64,000 nucleotides of DNA from Actinomycetota bacterium (GCA_030447305.1 JAUJPC010000001.1:595739-659738), one strand, 5' to 3'. Positions 26,867 through 36,694 are shown, counted from the stretch's first letter. The notes: a model not told the origin generated them from the letters alone. Program-made: numbers and translations.

Positions 26867-29154
26867 AAACGACTGACCGCACCGAGCTGAAGAGTCTGTT
26901 GGAGTCGCTCTCCGCCACCCTTGAGAGTGAAGGCCTGAAGGCGGTCGTCCCTCTGCCGGCCAAGCCGGGGACCACCGTTCAGCCCGACCCGCCGCTGCCC
27001 CGGCCGCTGGCCGGCCGGCTCAAGGCAAAGGGCATCGACGGACTGTGGACCCATCAGGACGAGGCTCTGGCCGCGGCCAGGCGGGGCGAGAACGTCGCCG
27101 TCTCCACCGGTACCGCCAGCGGCAAGAGCCTGTGCTTCAACCTGCCCGCCATCGAGAGCATCCTCATCGATCGGCGATCGCGGGCGCTGTACCTGTATCC
27201 CACCAAGGCACTCGCGCAGGACCAGCTGCGAGCGCTGCGAAGCTTCGCGATGACCGAGGTGCTGCCGGCGACTTACGACGGCGATACGCCGGCGGACGAG
27301 CGGCCCTCGGTCCGCAAGTACGCCAACGTGGTGTTGACCAACCCCGACATGCTGCATTTCGGGATCCTGCCCTCACATAACCGGTGGGCCGACTTCTTCG
27401 CCAACCTGAGGTTCGTGGTGATCGACGAGGGGCACGTATGCAGAGGTGTCTTCGGCTCCCATGTCGGTTGCATACTCCGAAGGCTCCGGCGGATAGCAAG
27501 ATCCTACGGCGGGGACCCGGTGTTTCTCCTGACGTCGGCCACCATCCCGAATCCCGGCGGGCTGGCGGAACGGCTCGTCGGGGTGCCGTTCACCGAGGTA
27601 ACGAACGACGGCGCACCGCGGGGAGAACGGCTCTTCGCCTTCTGGAACCCGCCCTTCGTAGACGAGCCGACGGCAACCCGCTCCTCGGCCAACTGGGAGA
27701 GCGCTCGCCTGATGGCGGCCTTCGCCAACCGGGACATCAAGACGATTGCCTTCGCAAAGTCGCGAAAGGCGGCCGAGCTGGTGGCCAAGTACGCCAAGAC
27801 GATGGTGGTGGACTCCCAGGACCGGATCACCGCCTACCGCGCCGGGTACCTGGCCGCCGAGCGAAGAGCCATCGAGCGCAAGCTGTTCTCAGGGGATCTC
27901 GTAGGAGTGGCCGCAACGTCGGCCCTGGAGCTGGGAATCGATGTCGGGGGCCTGGATGCAGTGGTCATGAACGGCTTTCCAGGGACCGTGGCCCAGGTGT
28001 GGCAGCAGGCGGGCCGGGCCGGACGGTCAACCGCGGCCTCGGTGGCGGTACTGGTCGGCCGGGACGACCCGCTGGACCAGTACTACGTCGCCCACCCGGA
28101 GCTTCTGCTGACGAAGCCCTTCGAGATGGCGCTGGTGGACACGACGAACCCGAACATCCTGCGACCTCACCTGGCCTGCGCTGCCTACGAGAAGCCGATC
28201 CCGCCGGAGGACGTGTCCGAATACTTCGGGGCGGACGGGCTGCGCCAGGCGGAGGAGATGGCGGGGGAGGGCCGGCTGGCGCTGCGGAAGTCGAAGGGGA
28301 TCAGGCGGTACCACTACCGCGGGGACACCCCACCCGGCGACCTCGACCTGCGCTCCATGGGCGACACCTACTCGATCGTTGACAAGCAGACCGGAGCTCT
28401 GCTGGGTACCGTCGACGGCGGAAAGGCGTTCTCGCAGGTCCATCCGGGAGCGGTATACCTTCACCAGGGCGACAACTGGGAGGTCATGGAGCTGGACATC
28501 TTCCACAACGTGGCACTGGTCGAGCCGGCAAAGGGACGGTACTTCACCCAGTCCAGGGAGACGTCCGACATCCGGGTGCTGGAGACGTTGGACCACAAGA
28601 AGGTGGGTAGGGCCGAGTTCTACCTGGGGCGGGTGGAGGTGACCAACCGGGTCGTGGCTTTTGCCCGAAAGGACATTGCATCGGGTGAGACCCTCGCGGT
28701 GGTGGATCTGGATCTGCCGGAGGTGATCCTGCCGACGGTGGCCGTGTGGTACACGGTCGGCCAAGCGGTGGCGCAGCGGGCAAGGCTGTCGGCGGCAGAC
28801 CTGCCCGGCAGCCTTCACGCCGCCGAACATGCGGCCATCGGCATGCTGCCGCTGTTTGCCATGGCGGACCGCTGGGACATCGGGGGAGTCAGCACCGCTT
28901 TCTCTGCCGACACGAGCTTTCCCACCGTGTTCATCTACGATGGCTATCCGGGTGGGGCCGGAATTGCCGCCAGGGGCTTTGCGGAGGCGCCGGAGCACCT
29001 CAGCGCCACGCTCGAGGCGGTTTCTCGATGTCCATGCGAGAAGGGATGCCCCTCCTGCGTGCAGTCGCCGAAATGCGGCAACGGAAACGAGCCGCTCGAC
29101 AAGGCGGGAGCTATTCGTCTGCTGGCAACTATTCTTAGAGGTGATGGAAGCTGA
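26863..29154 (+). CDS. DEAD/DEAH helicase with DUF1998 domain (MrfA/YprA-like)
   Basis: The 763-residue protein has Walker A S-T-G-T-A-S-G-K-S near residue 85, motif II D-E-G-H, motif VI Q-x-G-R-A-G-R and a C-terminal DUF1998 region with four cysteines in C-E-K-G-C-P-S-C and K-C-G-N-G-N. The same layout is seen in MrfA, a 3'-5' helicase for repair of mitomycin-type lesions, and its Hrq1-like relatives. It starts with TTG overlapping the previous stop as TTGA. Confidence 0.92.
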   Translation: MKTTDRTELKSLLESLSATLESEGLKAVVPLPAKPGTTVQPDPPLPRPLAGRLKAKGIDGLWTHQDEALAAARRGENVAVSTGTASGKSLCFNLPAIESILIDRRSRALYLYPTKALAQDQLRALRSFAMTEVLPATYDGDTPADERPSVRKYANVVLTNPDMLHFGILPSHNRWADFFANLRFVVIDEGHVCRGVFGSHVGCILRRLRRIARSYGGDPVFLLTSATIPNPGGLAERLVGVPFTEVTNDGAPRGERLFAFWNPPFVDEPTATRSSANWESARLMAAFANRDIKTIAFAKSRKAAELVAKYAKTMVVDSQDRITAYRAGYLAAERRAIERKLFSGDLVGVAATSALELGIDVGGLDAVVMNGFPGTVAQVWQQAGRAGRSTAASVAVLVGRDDPLDQYYVAHPELLLTKPFEMALVDTTNPNILRPHLACAAYEKPIPPEDVSEYFGADGLRQAEEMAGEGRLALRKSKGIRRYHYRGDTPPGDLDLRSMGDTYSIVDKQTGALLGTVDGGKAFSQVHPGAVYLHQGDNWEVMELDIFHNVALVEPAKGRYFTQSRETSDIRVLETLDHKKVGRAEFYLGRVEVTNRVVAFARKDIASGETLAVVDLDLPEVILPTVAVWYTVGQAVAQRARLSAADLPGSLHAAEHAAIGMLPLFAMADRWDIGGVSTAFSADTSFPTVFIYDGYPGGAGIAARGFAEAPEHLSATLEAVSRCPCEKGCPSCVQSPKCGNGNEPLDKAGAIRLLATILRGDGS

Positions 29155-29752
29155 GGCAGTTACCCCCCAACGAATAAGTCCGGCCAAGCTGAAGGTGATT
29201 CGCCTGCTGGCCTTCGCGCTGGTGCCTGCTCTGTTTGTCGGATTCATTGGCTTCTCGCTGCTGAGGACGGCGCCTCCCGAGACTCTGGTGGGCACAAAGA
29301 TGCCGGAGTTCTCGCTGAAGAAGCTGGGGTCGGACTCCATGCTGAGCTCGGCGGACCTGGAGGGCAAGGCGATTGTCCTGAACTTCTGGGCTTCGTGGTG
29401 TGTGCCCTGCATTGAGGAGGCACCCGATCTTCAGGCGGCGTACGCCAAGTACGAGAAGGATGACGTGGTGGTCCTCGGGGTAAACGTGCAGGACTCGGAG
29501 CAGGACGCCCTGGCGTTTGCGAAGGAATACGGCATCACGTATCCGATCGTCCGGGACCCCAGCTTGAGCCTGTACAGCAAGCTGGGAGTAAGGGGACTGC
29601 CGGAGACCTTCTTCGTTGATAAGCAGGGCGTCTTCATGGGTGTGGGGTCAGGTGAGCAGGTGGGCCACAGTGGAACAACGAAGACCCTGGGGGCAATAGA
29701 TCCGGCCCTGCTGGAGAGCCAGATAAGGAAGATGCTGGGCAAATCGCGGTAA
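29144..29752 (+). CDS. TlpA/ResA-type thiol-disulfide oxidoreductase
   Basis: The 202-residue protein has one N-terminal membrane helix (about residues 18-36) and a thioredoxin-like domain outside the membrane with W-A-S-W-C-V-P-C. G-L-P-E-T-F supplies the cis-proline region. Proteins of this type reduce cytochrome c maturation or other extracytoplasmic disulfides. The ATG at 29144 overlaps the 3' end of the helicase gene; a GTG one codon earlier is equally possible. No ccm genes are nearby. Confidence 0.88.
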   Translation: MEAEAVTPQRISPAKLKVIRLLAFALVPALFVGFIGFSLLRTAPPETLVGTKMPEFSLKKLGSDSMLSSADLEGKAIVLNFWASWCVPCIEEAPDLQAAYAKYEKDDVVVLGVNVQDSEQDALAFAKEYGITYPIVRDPSLSLYSKLGVRGLPETFFVDKQGVFMGVGSGEQVGHSGTTKTLGAIDPALLESQIRKMLGKSR

Positions 29753-29816
29753 GTATCGTTTCTGGAGCCAAGACGCGGCCTGTCCGGCTGAGTAGCCAAT
29801 ACGACATACTTGCCAC

Positions 29817-30263
29817 ATGAGCTTCCGCACCACCCTGGAGCTCGGCGGGAAGACCGCTACCGGCATCCGGGTCCCCCCGGAGGTCGTGGAGCGCCTCGGC
29901 AAGGGCAAAAAACCACCGGTCCGGGTGACGATCAACGGCCACACCTACCGCAGCACCGTAGCGGTCATGGCCGGCGAGTACTGGCTCCCCGTAAGCGCGG
30001 AAAACCGGGAATCCGCGGGCATCCAGGCCGGCGATGAGGTCGAGGTGAACCTCGAGCTTGACACCGAGCCCCGCGAGGTCACCGTGCCCCCGGACCTGAC
30101 GGAGGCGCTGGACCGCAATCCGAAAGCCAGGTCGTATTTCGAAGCGCTCTCGTACAGCAACAAGCTGCGCCACGTGCTGGCCATCGAAGGCGCCAAGACG
30201 GCCGAGACCCGGCAGCGGCGCGTCGACAAGTCGGTCGCCCTGTTCGCGCAGGGCCGAAACTAG
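29817..30263 (+). CDS. DUF1905/YdeI (OmpD-associated) family protein
   Basis: The 148-residue protein joins a small beta-barrel DUF1905 part (F-R-T-T-L-E-L-G-G-K-T-A-T-G-I and V-R-V-T-I-N-G-H) to a helical C-terminal OmdA-like part (L-D-R-N-P-K-A-R-S-Y-F-E-A-L-S). Such proteins are widespread and of unknown biochemical function. Its stop is 2 bases from that of the convergent glycerophosphodiesterase-like gene. Confidence 0.82.
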   Translation: MSFRTTLELGGKTATGIRVPPEVVERLGKGKKPPVRVTINGHTYRSTVAVMAGEYWLPVSAENRESAGIQAGDEVEVNLELDTEPREVTVPPDLTEALDRNPKARSYFEALSYSNKLRHVLAIEGAKTAETRQRRVDKSVALFAQGRN

Positions 30264-30265
30264 CC

Positions 30266-31147
30266 TCAGGCGCTCCGCGCTGAAGCAAGCTGAGGGCGGG
30301 TTAGGGGCAGCGGGACGGCAAGCTGCTTCTGGGTCATCACAGCCCGCAACCTCTCGGGGTAGTCGGTGACGATTCCGTCCACCCCCAGGTCGATAAGCCG
30401 GCCCATCCACACCGGCTGATTCACCGTCCAGGGAACTATCCGCATTCCTTCCCGGTGAGCCGATCGGACCATGCAGGCAGTCACGGTTCGCCAGGGCGGT
30501 GCGAGGACGCAGGCGCCGATTGAACTGGCGGCGGCGGCTACATCTCCGAAGAAGGGACGAGCCGACACGTCGAGCCCCGCAGTCCAGACCGGACTTATCG
30601 ATCCGGGCCCCCCCCGTGAATGGGCGACCAGAGCAACCAGCGGCAATCCGCTCAGCAGCGACCGGGCGCTGAGCAGCACCCTCCAATCGAAAGAGGAGAG
30701 CATGCTGGTTCCGGGATCTCCGTAGATCTGGATTGCCTCGAGTGTGACTGCCGCAAACCTCGACGGAGGGACCGTCTCATGAGGCCGCGTGGGATCCAGC
30801 TTTGCCTCTATGTTGATTTGAACCTGGCCGGCTCCGTACCGTCCGCAAAGAACGAAAGCTTCCTCTAGGGTTGGCATGCGGGAGCCGGCTGCCGGGTTTC
30901 CGCCGGCATCGCCCGCGCCGTCAAAGTGCGCTTTTGGGTATCCTCGGGCCGGCAGGAAGCGCAGGGACCTAATTTGAGCCGTTGTGAGATCGACAATCCT
31001 ACGGCCGGCGTAGGGGAACAGCGCATCGCCATGCACAACGGGGTGCGTATCCCTGTAAACGCGCCGGCCTACATGCCGGTCATGGTTGACGACCACAGTG
31101 CCGTCCCTGGTGATCCCGACGTCGAGCTCCAGGGTGGTCACGCCCAT
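30266..31147 (-). CDS. Glycerophosphodiester phosphodiesterase family protein, degenerate N-terminus
   Basis: From the ATG at 31147 the 293-residue product has the metal-ligand motifs L-E-L-D-V and N-H-D and the late W-T-V-N and G-I-V-T-D-Y-P. The canonical first motif (Q-x-H-R-G, then P-E-N) is encoded upstream in the same frame, but as Q-G-H-Q-G-A-R-G and R-Q-N-S-L-A-S-F, so the arginine and the metal-binding glutamate are lost. No ATG, GTG or TTG opens that extension before a TGA. A G/C-rich hairpin sits at this point (31197-31218). It may be inactive or affected by a sequence error. Confidence 0.7.
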   Translation of the reverse strand: MGVTTLELDVGITRDGTVVVNHDRHVGRRVYRDTHPVVHGDALFPYAGRRIVDLTTAQIRSLRFLPARGYPKAHFDGAGDAGGNPAAGSRMPTLEEAFVLCGRYGAGQVQINIEAKLDPTRPHETVPPSRFAAVTLEAIQIYGDPGTSMLSSFDWRVLLSARSLLSGLPLVALVAHSRGGPGSISPVWTAGLDVSARPFFGDVAAAASSIGACVLAPPWRTVTACMVRSAHREGMRIVPWTVNQPVWMGRLIDLGVDGIVTDYPERLRAVMTQKQLAVPLPLTRPQLASARSA

Positions 31148-31420
31148 CTGCAGCGCGGCTTGAAACGAGGCAAGTGAGTTTTGCCGCCAAGGGCCCCGGG
31201 CCCCTTGGTGGCCTTGTACCTCGAAGGCGAGCCTGCAGGTGGTGGGATCGATGACCCCACACTTTCAGGTCGAAAAAAACGGACTCTAACGCCAGGGTGG
31301 CGGTGGAGCTAACCTTTCGCGAACTGCGTGTGACGTCCCGGCTTCGGTTGAGCGGAAAAGTTAAGGCAGTGTTCTTCTCGCCGCAATGTTCGGTTCATGC
31401 AGTAGTTCTACGGTAGCGAT

Positions 31421-32131
31421 GTGAAGACGGACGTCGCCGCCGGCGAAGGCCCGATCCTGGTGGTCGAGGACGAGCCCACCATCTCAGAGGCGATGAGGTA
31501 CGCGTTGGAGCGGGAGGGCTTTCGTGTGGAGACCGCCGCCGACGGACGCCAGGCGTTGCATCGGTTCAGGGCCAATCCGCCGATGCTCGTCCTGCTGGAC
31601 CTGATGCTGCCGGAGATGGCCGGCCTCGACGTGTGCCGGATAATCCGGTCGGAATCGATCGTTCCAATTCTGATGGTCACCGCCAAGGACGCCGAGTCCG
31701 ACAAGATCGTCTCCCTGGAGATGGGGGCGGACGACTACATCACCAAGCCGTTCTCCATGCTCGAGCTGGTATCCCGCATCAGAGCCCATTTGAGAAGGGC
31801 GTCCATGGTGGAAACGGCTCCGGAGCCGTCGGTTTTGACCGCGGGACCCGTGAAGATGGACACCCAGGCGCATAGGGTTTGGGTGCGTGGGGAAAGCGTT
31901 TCACTGCCTCCCAAGGAGTTCGCGTTACTGGCAAGCCTGATGAGAGGGGCGGGGAGGCTGATGACCCGTGATGCGCTGATCGGTCAGGTTTGGGGACATG
32001 ACTACTTCGGGGACACCCGCACGCTTGATGTGCACGTCAAGCGGCTCCGGGAGAAGATTGAGGAGAATCCACACGATCCCCGGTATCTGAAAACGGTTCG
32101 CGGCCTGGGGTACAAATTCGACCTCACTTGA
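31421..32131 (+). CDS. OmpR/PhoB-type response regulator (orphan)
   Basis: The 236-residue protein has E-D-E, phosphoacceptor D60 (V-L-L-D-L-M-L-P-E), T-K-P-F-S and a C-terminal winged helix ending V-R-G-L-G-Y-K-F. It closely resembles RegX3/PhoB-type regulators and the regulator at 36711. No kinase gene adjoins it. It starts with GTG. Several GTTC words precede it (31371, 31388, 31393, 31405) but their spacing is irregular, so a PHO box is only a possibility. The CYTH-CHAD gene follows after 20 bases. Confidence 0.92.
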   Translation: MKTDVAAGEGPILVVEDEPTISEAMRYALEREGFRVETAADGRQALHRFRANPPMLVLLDLMLPEMAGLDVCRIIRSESIVPILMVTAKDAESDKIVSLEMGADDYITKPFSMLELVSRIRAHLRRASMVETAPEPSVLTAGPVKMDTQAHRVWVRGESVSLPPKEFALLASLMRGAGRLMTRDALIGQVWGHDYFGDTRTLDVHVKRLREKIEENPHDPRYLKTVRGLGYKFDLT

Positions 32132-32151
32132 TGAGGGTTTAATGTGAAGCC

Positions 32152-33582
32152 GTGAAATCGACCCTGGAACGGGAGATCAAGCTTCAGGCGCCTGCGGGAT
32201 TCGTTCTTCCGCAGTTCCCCGGCACTGCGATAGGACCCCGCAGGTTCACGTCCACCTACGTGGACACGGAAGATTTTCGGCTGGCCGGAGCAGGCATAAC
32301 ACTTCGCCGGCGAGTCGAAAACCGCCGCGGAGTCTGGCAGCTGAAGATTCCCAGGGATCACGCTCGCCTGGAGCTCGAGGAGCGGGGGGGCCCGCTCCGA
32401 CCGCCGGCCTCATTCCTGAGGTTGCTGGTGGCTCCGCTGAGAGGAAGCTCAGTTAGTCCGGTCGCCAAGCTGCGGACCTTGCGTACCGGCACGACATTCA
32501 TGGACGGAAACCGCAGGGTGGCCGAGGTCGTCTTCGACTCGGTGCAGGTCCTGAAAGGGTTGACCGTGGTGAACCGATTCAGCGAGATCGAGGTCGAGCT
32601 GCTGGAAGGTGACGAAAACGACCTGAATCAGCTCGGTTCGGCCCTGAAAGCTCTCGGTGCCCATCCGGGTGACGAGCGGCCGAAGTTGTTCCAGGCCCTC
32701 AAGATCGAGGTCGCGCACCCGGAGCCCGAGCACCGGGCGGACAACGAGCTGGCGCAGATCCAGGGCATGATCTCAGACCAGTTCCGACTGCTGATCCGGC
32801 ACGACCCGGGCACCCGCCTGGGCGACGATCCTGAAGATTTACACCAGCATCGCGTGGCCATTCGGAAGCTCAGAAGCCTCCTGGCGTCGGCTCGCATGCT
32901 GGAACCGGAGTGGTCGGCCTCCCTCCGCTCGGAGCTGGAGTGGATCGGGGACCTCATGAATCCGGTTAGGGATATGGACGTAATGATTCCGTATATGCGC
33001 GCCGATATGCAGCTGCTGGAACCGAAGGACGCTGCGCTCGTGGAGCTGTTCATCGACAAGCTGAGAGCTGACCGAGAAGTTGCCCGGCTGAAGATGCTCA
33101 AAGGCCTGGAGAGCGAGCGCTACCTGTCACTGTTGAACACTTTGGAGTCGGCAACCGTGTCGCTGGTCGTCAGAGCGGTCGACGACAGCCTGCAAGACGG
33201 GGCCGCCCGGCAATTCCGCAAGCTGAAGAAAGCGGTTAAGGCTCTTCCGGAACCTGCGGAGGACGAAGACCTGCACCGGGTTCGCCGGCTGGCCAAAAAG
33301 GCTCGCTACACCGCCGACCTGGTCAAGCCGACTGGAGGCGAGAAGGTGGCGAAGTACCTCAACCACATCAAACGGGTTCAAGAGGTGCTCGGCGATTTCC
33401 AGGATGCCGTTGTCGCGGAAGCCAGCATCAAACAGTTCCTAACCGAAGCGCAAAGCAATCGCCAGGCATTCGCCCTGGGCCGGCTGGCCGAGCTGCAGGC
33501 CGGGAAGAAGCGCCGGGTGCGAGCCGAGTTCCCGCCGGCCTGGCGCAAGGTCGCGAAGAGTGGACGCAAGGCGTGGCGCTAA
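32152..33582 (+). CDS. CYTH and CHAD domain protein
   Basis: The 476-residue protein has an N-terminal CYTH domain with the E-R-E-I-K metal/phosphate motif, and from about residue 200 a helical CHAD domain with conserved histidines and basic residues (L-H-Q-H-R-V-A-I-R-K-L-R and L-H-R-V-R-R-L-A-K-K-A-R). CYTH domains hydrolyse inorganic triphosphate and CHAD domains bind polyphosphate. It lies in the polyphosphate neighbourhood between a PhoB-type regulator and mutT1/ppk1, overlapping the next gene by 10 bases. Confidence 0.94.
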   Translation: MKSTLEREIKLQAPAGFVLPQFPGTAIGPRRFTSTYVDTEDFRLAGAGITLRRRVENRRGVWQLKIPRDHARLELEERGGPLRPPASFLRLLVAPLRGSSVSPVAKLRTLRTGTTFMDGNRRVAEVVFDSVQVLKGLTVVNRFSEIEVELLEGDENDLNQLGSALKALGAHPGDERPKLFQALKIEVAHPEPEHRADNELAQIQGMISDQFRLLIRHDPGTRLGDDPEDLHQHRVAIRKLRSLLASARMLEPEWSASLRSELEWIGDLMNPVRDMDVMIPYMRADMQLLEPKDAALVELFIDKLRADREVARLKMLKGLESERYLSLLNTLESATVSLVVRAVDDSLQDGAARQFRKLKKAVKALPEPAEDEDLHRVRRLAKKARYTADLVKPTGGEKVAKYLNHIKRVQEVLGDFQDAVVAEASIKQFLTEAQSNRQAFALGRLAELQAGKKRRVRAEFPPAWRKVAKSGRKAWR

Positions 33583-34445
33583 GACGGTTGCTGCGTGGCA
33601 ATCCGACCGTCCGAGCGGCGGGAGGGGTCATCTCCCGGAAGATGCCGGGCGGCGCAACCCAGGTCCTGGTGGTGCACCGGCCCCGCTACGACGACTGGAG
33701 CTTCCCCAAAGGCAAGCTGCACGCCGGTGAAACCGAAGAGCAGTGCGCCATCCGAGAGGTCGAGGAGGAAACCGGGCTGCTGTGCGAGCCCATCCGTGAG
33801 CTGAGCGGAACGTCGTACAGGGACCGCCGTGGACGCCCGAAGACGGTCAGGTACTGGAACATGAGGGCCGTTTCAGGCAAGTTCAAGGCCAATTCAGAGG
33901 TGGACCAGGCTCGTTGGGTGGATCTGGCCGAGGCTGCTCGGCTACTGAGCTACGAGCACGACCTTTCGATGCTGGAGGAGCTGATGGAGCAGGAGGTGGC
34001 TGAGGCCGCTGCGTTGCTGGTGCGCCACGGCACAGCCGGCAATCGTAAAGACTGGGATGCCAAGGACGAGCTGCGGCCTCTGGACGACAAAGGTCTGCGA
34101 CAGGCCCAGGCGCTGGCCGATACTCTCATCCACCATCCGATCAGGCATATTTTCTCGAGCCCTTACCTGCGATGCGTGCAAACCGTTGAGCCCCTTGCCC
34201 AGCGGCTGGGACTGCCGGTGCAGGAAGCCGGGGAGCTGGCCGAGGGAGCCTCGGCAGCCGAAGTCGCAAAGCTGATAGGCGGGCTTGACGGCGGGTTGGC
34301 GGTGCTCTGCACGCACGGCGACGTCATAGAGAAGATCGTGGGAGAGGACGCGCCCAACCGCAAAGGAGGATTCTGGCTGCTCAATACGACGGCCGACGGC
34401 TTGAAGCCGTCGCGGTACGTGCCTCCACCGGAGCTGGGGACCTGA
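33573..34445 (+). CDS. Nudix hydrolase fused to histidine phosphatase (MutT1-like)
   Basis: The first 140 residues hold a perfect Nudix box (G-K-L-H-A-G-E-T-E then R-E-V-E-E-E-T-G), and the second half is a phosphoglycerate-mutase-type phosphatase with R-H-G-T-A. Mycobacterial MutT1 has this fusion and degrades 8-oxo-dGTP and diadenosine polyphosphates. Coupling to the CYTH-CHAD gene and a one-base gap from the convergent ppk1 stop suggest a role in polyphosphate or phosphorylated nucleotide turnover, which is inference. Confidence 0.92.
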   Translation: MALRRLLRGNPTVRAAGGVISRKMPGGATQVLVVHRPRYDDWSFPKGKLHAGETEEQCAIREVEEETGLLCEPIRELSGTSYRDRRGRPKTVRYWNMRAVSGKFKANSEVDQARWVDLAEAARLLSYEHDLSMLEELMEQEVAEAAALLVRHGTAGNRKDWDAKDELRPLDDKGLRQAQALADTLIHHPIRHIFSSPYLRCVQTVEPLAQRLGLPVQEAGELAEGASAAEVAKLIGGLDGGLAVLCTHGDVIEKIVGEDAPNRKGGFWLLNTTADGLKPSRYVPPPELGT

Positions 34446-34446
34446 C

Positions 34447-36582
34447 CTAACCTTTGTTCTTTGCCTTCACCTTGCGCTTCGGGGCGTTTCTCGCCTGAGC
34501 AGCCAGCATCAGGGCTTCCTGACTCCCGGTTCCCAGGGAGCCGGGCTTGCCCTGGGTATTGCGGGTCCAGTGGCCGTCCGGTTGCAGATCCCAGGCAAAG
34601 ACGTCGTCGGCCCACCCGGCTTCGAATGCGGCAGAGAGCTCTTTTCTAATAGCCTCGGCCTCCACGGGAACCACAACCTCCACCCGCTCATTCAGGTTGC
34701 GCGGCATCAGGTCCGCGCTTCCCATCAGATACCTGGTGGTGTCGCCCGCCTGGAAGATGTACACCCGGCTGTGCTCGAGGAACCGTCCCAGGACGCTGCG
34801 GACCATGATGTTGCGGCTTATTCCGGGAATGCCGGGGCGGAGCGAGCAGATTCCTCGGCACAAAATCCGGATGTCGGCGCCGGCGTTGGAGGCTCTGTAG
34901 AGCTCCTCGATGAGATCCGGATCGGTCAGCGCATTCAGCTTGAGGCGCATGATGGCGGGTTTGCCGGTCTCTGCCGCCTTGGCGACGTGGCGAATCTCCT
35001 CCATGAGACCCGAGCGAAGACCAAACGGAGCAACGAGAATCTTTCGGAAATGGACCGGCTTGCTGAACCCTGTCAGGTAGTTGAACAGCTCCGCGACATC
35101 GGCGGCGATATCCGGGTCGCTGGTGAAGAGGCCGAAGTCCTCGTAGATCCGGGCGGTCGCCGAGTGGTAGTTGCCAGTGCCGATATGCACGTACCTCCGC
35201 AGAACTCCCTCCTCACGCCTGACCACGAGAATCGTCTTGGCGTGGATCTTGAGGTTGGGAAACCCGTGGACAACGTGCACCCCTGCACGCTCCAGGCGCT
35301 TCGACCACTCGATGTTGTGGCCCTCGTCGAACCGGGCCTTCAGCTCGACCAGGGCGACGCTCTGCTTGCCGGATTCCGCCGCCTCGATCAGTGCCGGTAC
35401 CACCGGCGACTTCTCGGAAGTGCGGTACACCGTGGTCTTCAGAGCAATGACCGCGGGATCCCGGGCGGCGCCTCTGACGAAGTCCTCGACGCTGGTGGTG
35501 AACGAGTCGTACGGGAGATGAACCAGAAGATCTCTCCTGCGAATCTGGGCGAAGAAGTCGGAGGTGGTGGCCGCCTGAAGCTGGGGACGGGTGACGGGTG
35601 CCCACGGTTCAAACTTGAGATCGGGACGGTCCAGATCCGCGAGCTGCGATACGTCGGCGAAATCGAGGAATCCGTCAATCGGGTAGACCTGATCCGAGCC
35701 GACGCCCATCGCTTCCCGAAGAAGGTCAAGCATTCTCGGGGAGGCGGTTTCTGAGACCTCGAGGCGTACGACATCGCCGAAGCGGCGCCTCCGCAGCTCC
35801 AGCTCTACGGCTTCCATCAGGTCGGCGGCCTCATCGTCGACCTCGAAGTCGGCATCCCGCGTGACCCGGAACATCGTCCTCTCTACGATCTCCACTCCTG
35901 GAAAAAGATAGTGCAGGAAGTGGCCGATGACGTCCTCCGACGGGATCATCAGGTTACGGTTTCCGACGGTCACGAACCGAGGGAGGCCCTCGGGAACCTT
36001 GACCCGGGCAAACCGCTCCTCGCCATTGGCCGGGTCTCGAACGAACAGGCCGAGGCTGAGCGAAAGCCCCGATATGTAGGGAAACGGCTGACCGGGACCC
36101 ACGGCGAGTGGAGTGAGAACGGGGTACAGGTCCTCTTTGAACGCCGTCTCCAGCTCCTCCAGCTCGTCGGGGGAGCAGTCGGTCACGTCACCTATGAGTA
36201 CCCCAGCCTTCGCGAGCTGGGGCTGAAGCTCGGTTCTCCAAAGCTGGGCCTGCCCTTTGAACATGAGCAGTGCCCGGTTACGGATCTCGGCAAGCGTTTC
36301 CGCGGCGGTCATCCCATCGGTCGAGGGCAAGGAGGCGGCCGACATTGCCCGCCCCATCAACCCAGCGACTCGCACCATGAAGAACTCATCGAGATTCGCC
36401 GAAAAGATGGAGCAGAAGCGAACTCGCTCCAGTAGCGGAACGCTCTCGTCGGCTGCGATGGCCAGCACCCGGTCGTTGAAGTCAAGCCAGGACAGCTCGC
36501 GGTTGATCAGGCGGTGGTTGGGCGGATCGTCCGCCTGGGAGATCGCAGCCTGGCTCAGGGTATCGCTGGTCGCTTCATGCAT
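34447..36582 (-). CDS. ppk1: Polyphosphate kinase Ppk1
   Basis: The 711-residue enzyme polymerises the terminal phosphate of ATP into polyphosphate. The four expected domains are present: N-terminal (N-R-E-L-S-W-L-D-F-N), head, and two catalytic domains, with the autophosphorylated histidine at H466 in Y-V-H-I-G-T-G-N-Y. The C-terminal tail is lysine-rich. The gene is divergent from a PhoB-type regulator and convergent with the MutT1-like gene, so polyphosphate synthesis and breakdown genes sit together. Confidence 0.97.
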   Translation of the reverse strand: MHEATSDTLSQAAISQADDPPNHRLINRELSWLDFNDRVLAIAADESVPLLERVRFCSIFSANLDEFFMVRVAGLMGRAMSAASLPSTDGMTAAETLAEIRNRALLMFKGQAQLWRTELQPQLAKAGVLIGDVTDCSPDELEELETAFKEDLYPVLTPLAVGPGQPFPYISGLSLSLGLFVRDPANGEERFARVKVPEGLPRFVTVGNRNLMIPSEDVIGHFLHYLFPGVEIVERTMFRVTRDADFEVDDEAADLMEAVELELRRRRFGDVVRLEVSETASPRMLDLLREAMGVGSDQVYPIDGFLDFADVSQLADLDRPDLKFEPWAPVTRPQLQAATTSDFFAQIRRRDLLVHLPYDSFTTSVEDFVRGAARDPAVIALKTTVYRTSEKSPVVPALIEAAESGKQSVALVELKARFDEGHNIEWSKRLERAGVHVVHGFPNLKIHAKTILVVRREEGVLRRYVHIGTGNYHSATARIYEDFGLFTSDPDIAADVAELFNYLTGFSKPVHFRKILVAPFGLRSGLMEEIRHVAKAAETGKPAIMRLKLNALTDPDLIEELYRASNAGADIRILCRGICSLRPGIPGISRNIMVRSVLGRFLEHSRVYIFQAGDTTRYLMGSADLMPRNLNERVEVVVPVEAEAIRKELSAAFEAGWADDVFAWDLQPDGHWTRNTQGKPGSLGTGSQEALMLAAQARNAPKRKVKAKNKG

Positions 36583-36681
36583 GGTCGGCTCAGCCGTCTT
36601 GTTGGAAGGAATAGAGCCAGGTTACCCCAGGATGCCGCAAACCAAGTCTCAGCATCCTCCGGTGGTTAAAGTGGGCCAACT

Positions 36682-36694
36682 GTTCACATAGAAC
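36682..36694. promoter_or_regulatory. Candidate operator between ppk1 and the response regulator
   Basis: An inverted repeat GTTC-ACATA-GAAC lies 20 bases before the start of the regulator gene, inside a wider GTGGG...CCCAC pair. The GTTCA core resembles half of a PHO box but the arrangement is inverted rather than direct. It is in the right place to control both ppk1 and the regulator. Confidence 0.3.
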
